A DNA stretch of 7,953 nt. It comes from Thiodiazotropha sp040507245 (lineage in GTDB: Bacteria > Pseudomonadota > Gammaproteobacteria > Chromatiales > Chromatiaceae). Of the stretch, positions 6,607-7,953 are shown in pieces. The stretch is taken from assembly GCA_040507245.1 (NCBI GenBank), contig JBEVVH010000163.1, positions 1 through 7,953 of the forward strand, read 5' to 3'. The number at the start of each line of letters is the position of its first letter. Within the stretch, counting starts at the first letter, position 1. Position numbers and translations under genes: made by a program. The notes beneath the pieces were generated by a model. The model saw only the letters and a list, made by a program, of their open reading frames with translations, searched no databases and was not told where the DNA came from.

Positions 6607-7677
6607 TCAAGCTGACGCGTGGTAGGGAAGACTCAATTCGTGCACCGCCTCGACAAATACACCCGCATGCTCCGGATCGATCTCCGGGTGGATGCCGTGA
6701 CCCAGGTTGAATACGTGCCCGCTACCCGCACCGTAACTGGCCAGAACCTGCGCCACCTCTTCCCGGATCCGTTCCGGGGAGGCATACAGGGTGCAGGGAT
6801 CCAGATTACCCTGTAAGGCGACCCGCTCACCCACCCGGCGACGCGCGTCCGCCAGGTTGAGGGTCCAGTCGATCCCCAGGGCATCACAGCCGGTATCGGC
6901 CATCCGCTCCAACCAAAGACTACCGCCCTTGGTAAACAGAATAGTCGGAATCCGGCGCCCGTCTGCCTCTGCAGTAAGACCTTGCAGAATCTGCCTCATG
7001 TAATCGAGGGAGAAGTGCTGGTAGTGCTGCGGGGTCAGGACGCCACCCCAGGTATCGAAGATCATCACCGCCTGGGCACCTGCCGCGATCTGGGCATTGA
7101 GGTAATCCGTCACTGCCGTGGCGACCTTGCCCAGCAGGCGGTGCATCAGGTCCGGACGGTCGAACATCATACCTTTCACTTTGGAGAAATTTTTCGTCCC
7201 GCCCCCCTCCACCATGTAGGTGGCCAGGGTCCAGGGACTGCCACTGAAACCGATCAGGGGAACCCGCCCATCGAGTTCCCGGCGAATGGTGCTGACTGCG
7301 TCCATGACGTATCCCAGGTCCTGGCTCATGTCCGGAAGACCCAGGGCATCCACCGCGGCTTCATCGCTGACTGGACGTTCAAAGTGCGGACCCTCTCCCT
7401 CGGCGAAGTAAAGCCCAAGACCCATCGCATCGGGTACGGTGAGAATATCCGAAAACAGGATGGCTGCGTCCAGGGGATAGCGCTCCAGGGGTTGCAGGGT
7501 CACTTCGCAGGCCAGCTCCGGATTGCGGCAGAGATCCATGAAACTGCCCGCCTTGGCGCGCGTCGCCCGGTACTCCGGAAGATAACGACCGGCCTGTCTC
7601 ATCATCCAAACCGGGGTCATATCGACGGGTTCGCGCATCAGGGCGCGTAAGAAGCGGTCATTTTTCAGTGGCGTCAC
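6607..7677 (-). CDS. hemE: Uroporphyrinogen decarboxylase
   Basis: Cytosolic enzyme that removes four acetate carboxyl groups from uroporphyrinogen III to give coproporphyrinogen III in heme and tetrapyrrole synthesis; it needs no cofactor. The 356 residues match the usual length. Both family signatures are present: PVWMMRQAGRYLPEYR (22-37) with the substrate-binding arginines R27 and R31, and GFSGSPWTLATY (143-154) with the conserved Y154. The essential aspartate D77 is in LFSDILT, and the conserved histidine H327 is in NLGHGIHP. The start is GTG at 7677, which gives MTPLKNDRFLRAL, parallel to the N terminus of E. coli HemE, with AAAGGA eight bases upstream. It is the first gene of the minus-strand cluster. 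A dispersed repeat copy begins 127 bases upstream. All key residues are intact, so it is probably functional. Confidence 0.97.
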   Translation of the reverse strand: MTPLKNDRFLRALMREPVDMTPVWMMRQAGRYLPEYRATRAKAGSFMDLCRNPELACEVTLQPLERYPLDAAILFSDILTVPDAMGLGLYFAEGEGPHFERPVSDEAAVDALGLPDMSQDLGYVMDAVSTIRRELDGRVPLIGFSGSPWTLATYMVEGGGTKNFSKVKGMMFDRPDLMHRLLGKVATAVTDYLNAQIAAGAQAVMIFDTWGGVLTPQHYQHFSLDYMRQILQGLTAEADGRRIPTILFTKGGSLWLERMADTGCDALGIDWTLNLADARRRVGERVALQGNLDPCTLYASPERIREEVAQVLASYGAGSGHVFNLGHGIHPEIDPEHAGVFVEAVHELSLPYHASA

Positions 7678-7685
7678 GGAAGAGA

Positions 7686-7691
7686 TCCTTT
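7686..7691 (-). promoter_or_regulatory. Ribosome binding site of hemE
   Basis: AAAGGA on the minus strand, 8 bases before the GTG start at 7677; it supports the non-ATG start. Confidence 0.55.
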
Positions 7692-7721
7692 AGCAGCATT
7701 TTTTGGTATAAAGAACAGCTG

Positions 7722-7754
7722 ATTGTACACGCAAAAGCGACCCGCTTCTGTACA
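7722..7754 (-). promoter_or_regulatory. Possible hemE promoter with overlapping dyad
   Basis: TACAAT on the minus strand (7722-7727) differs from the -10 consensus at one base; no good -35 hexamer is seen at the usual distance. It overlaps an imperfect dyad at 7724-7754: tgtaca at both ends and aagcg/cgctt inside, with unequal arms. The word tgtacac also recurs directly at a 25-base interval. It could be an operator or an RNA hairpin. Confidence 0.3.
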
Positions 7755-7804
7755 CCCGGCGGCTCATTGCGATCCACTGACCGGGTATCTGGCCGGGTGG
7801 GTCT

Positions 7805-7953
7805 CAAGCGAGTCTTCGATTTCATGAAAGGTTTTGGGACATCCAAGTCCACCAAAATCGATTCGATCTTTGGATCCCCTTTGGCGCCTACGGCTCGTCG
7901 GGTTTCCAGTATCGCCTCGCGACTACCGGGGACTACCAGCCTTCGCTTCGCTT
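7805..7953 (+). repeat. Dispersed repeat, copy 3 (short form, cut by window edge)
   Basis: Same orientation as the other copies and 127 bases upstream of the hemE start, in an intergenic region. It matches copy 2 at 147 of 149 aligned bases but lacks its internal 120 bases, going straight through cgatctttg into gatcccctttggc. Completed with the last 16 bases of copy 1, the short form would be 165 bases (55 codons) with no stop in the frame used inside the beta-helix gene. The repeat also has a stop-free frame on the minus strand, but I do not regard that as a gene. Confidence 0.85.

Noticed and set aside
6982..7650. Plus-strand open frame of 222 codons opposite hemE
   Set aside because: Antisense shadow of a fully conserved hemE.
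7658..7855. Minus-strand open frame of 65 codons between the repeat and hemE
   Set aside because: It overlaps the hemE start in another frame, mixes repeat and leader sequence, and has no binding site or recognisable domain. The antisense frame through the repeat is open in each copy but shows no sign of being a gene.
1..7953. CRISPR array, tRNA, rRNA, phage or toxin-antitoxin genes
   Set aside because: No regularly spaced short repeats, no cloverleaf-like or rRNA sequence, and no integrase, transposase or small paired genes could be seen on either strand.

Overview
The window looks like chromosomal DNA of a gammaproteobacterium. Its hemE closely resembles the E. coli type, and the other genes are ordinary housekeeping families of moderately GC-rich proteobacteria. 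Purple or sulfur-oxidising Chromatiales-like bacteria would fit, but nothing visible fixes the genus. Both ends of the window lie inside the same dispersed repeat, so it is probably a contig that broke at that repeat.

Left part, plus strand (1-3309): a large right-handed beta-helix protein gene, open at the 5' edge and built of two tandem modules with a period of 501 codons. Each module has an N-terminal pectate-lyase-like helix entry, a body rich in Asn/Gly turns, a CxxC motif and a conserved C-terminal beta domain. The second module is split at 2419-2703 by a 285-base copy of a dispersed repeat. The upstream frame ends at a stop inside the repeat (2487), and the rest of the module resumes in the same frame right after it (2704-3309).

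Right part, minus strand (7677 down to 3349): four co-directional genes. hemE (uroporphyrinogen decarboxylase) is followed 10 bases later by a beta-hydroxyacid dehydrogenase of the glyoxylate/succinic-semialdehyde reductase type. After a gap of about 176 bases with a possible terminator and promoter comes a TIGR01777-type SDR protein, then 3 bases later an ABC1/AarF/UbiB-type atypical kinase. The set links tetrapyrrole synthesis, redox metabolism and, by family association, quinone/lipid metabolism. A hairpin separates the last gene from the convergent beta-helix gene.

The most striking element is the dispersed repeat, seen at 1-87 (3' part), 2419-2703 (long form, 285 bases) and 7805-7953 (short form, cut by the window edge). 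The short form, 165 bases when completed from the other copies, has no stop in the frame it shares with the beta-helix gene and would add 55 residues. The long form differs by exactly 120 extra bases bounded by a 9-base direct repeat, and those 120 bases cause all three in-frame stops. This resembles in principle the palindromic elements that insert in frame into Rickettsia genes, but I do not recognise this family.
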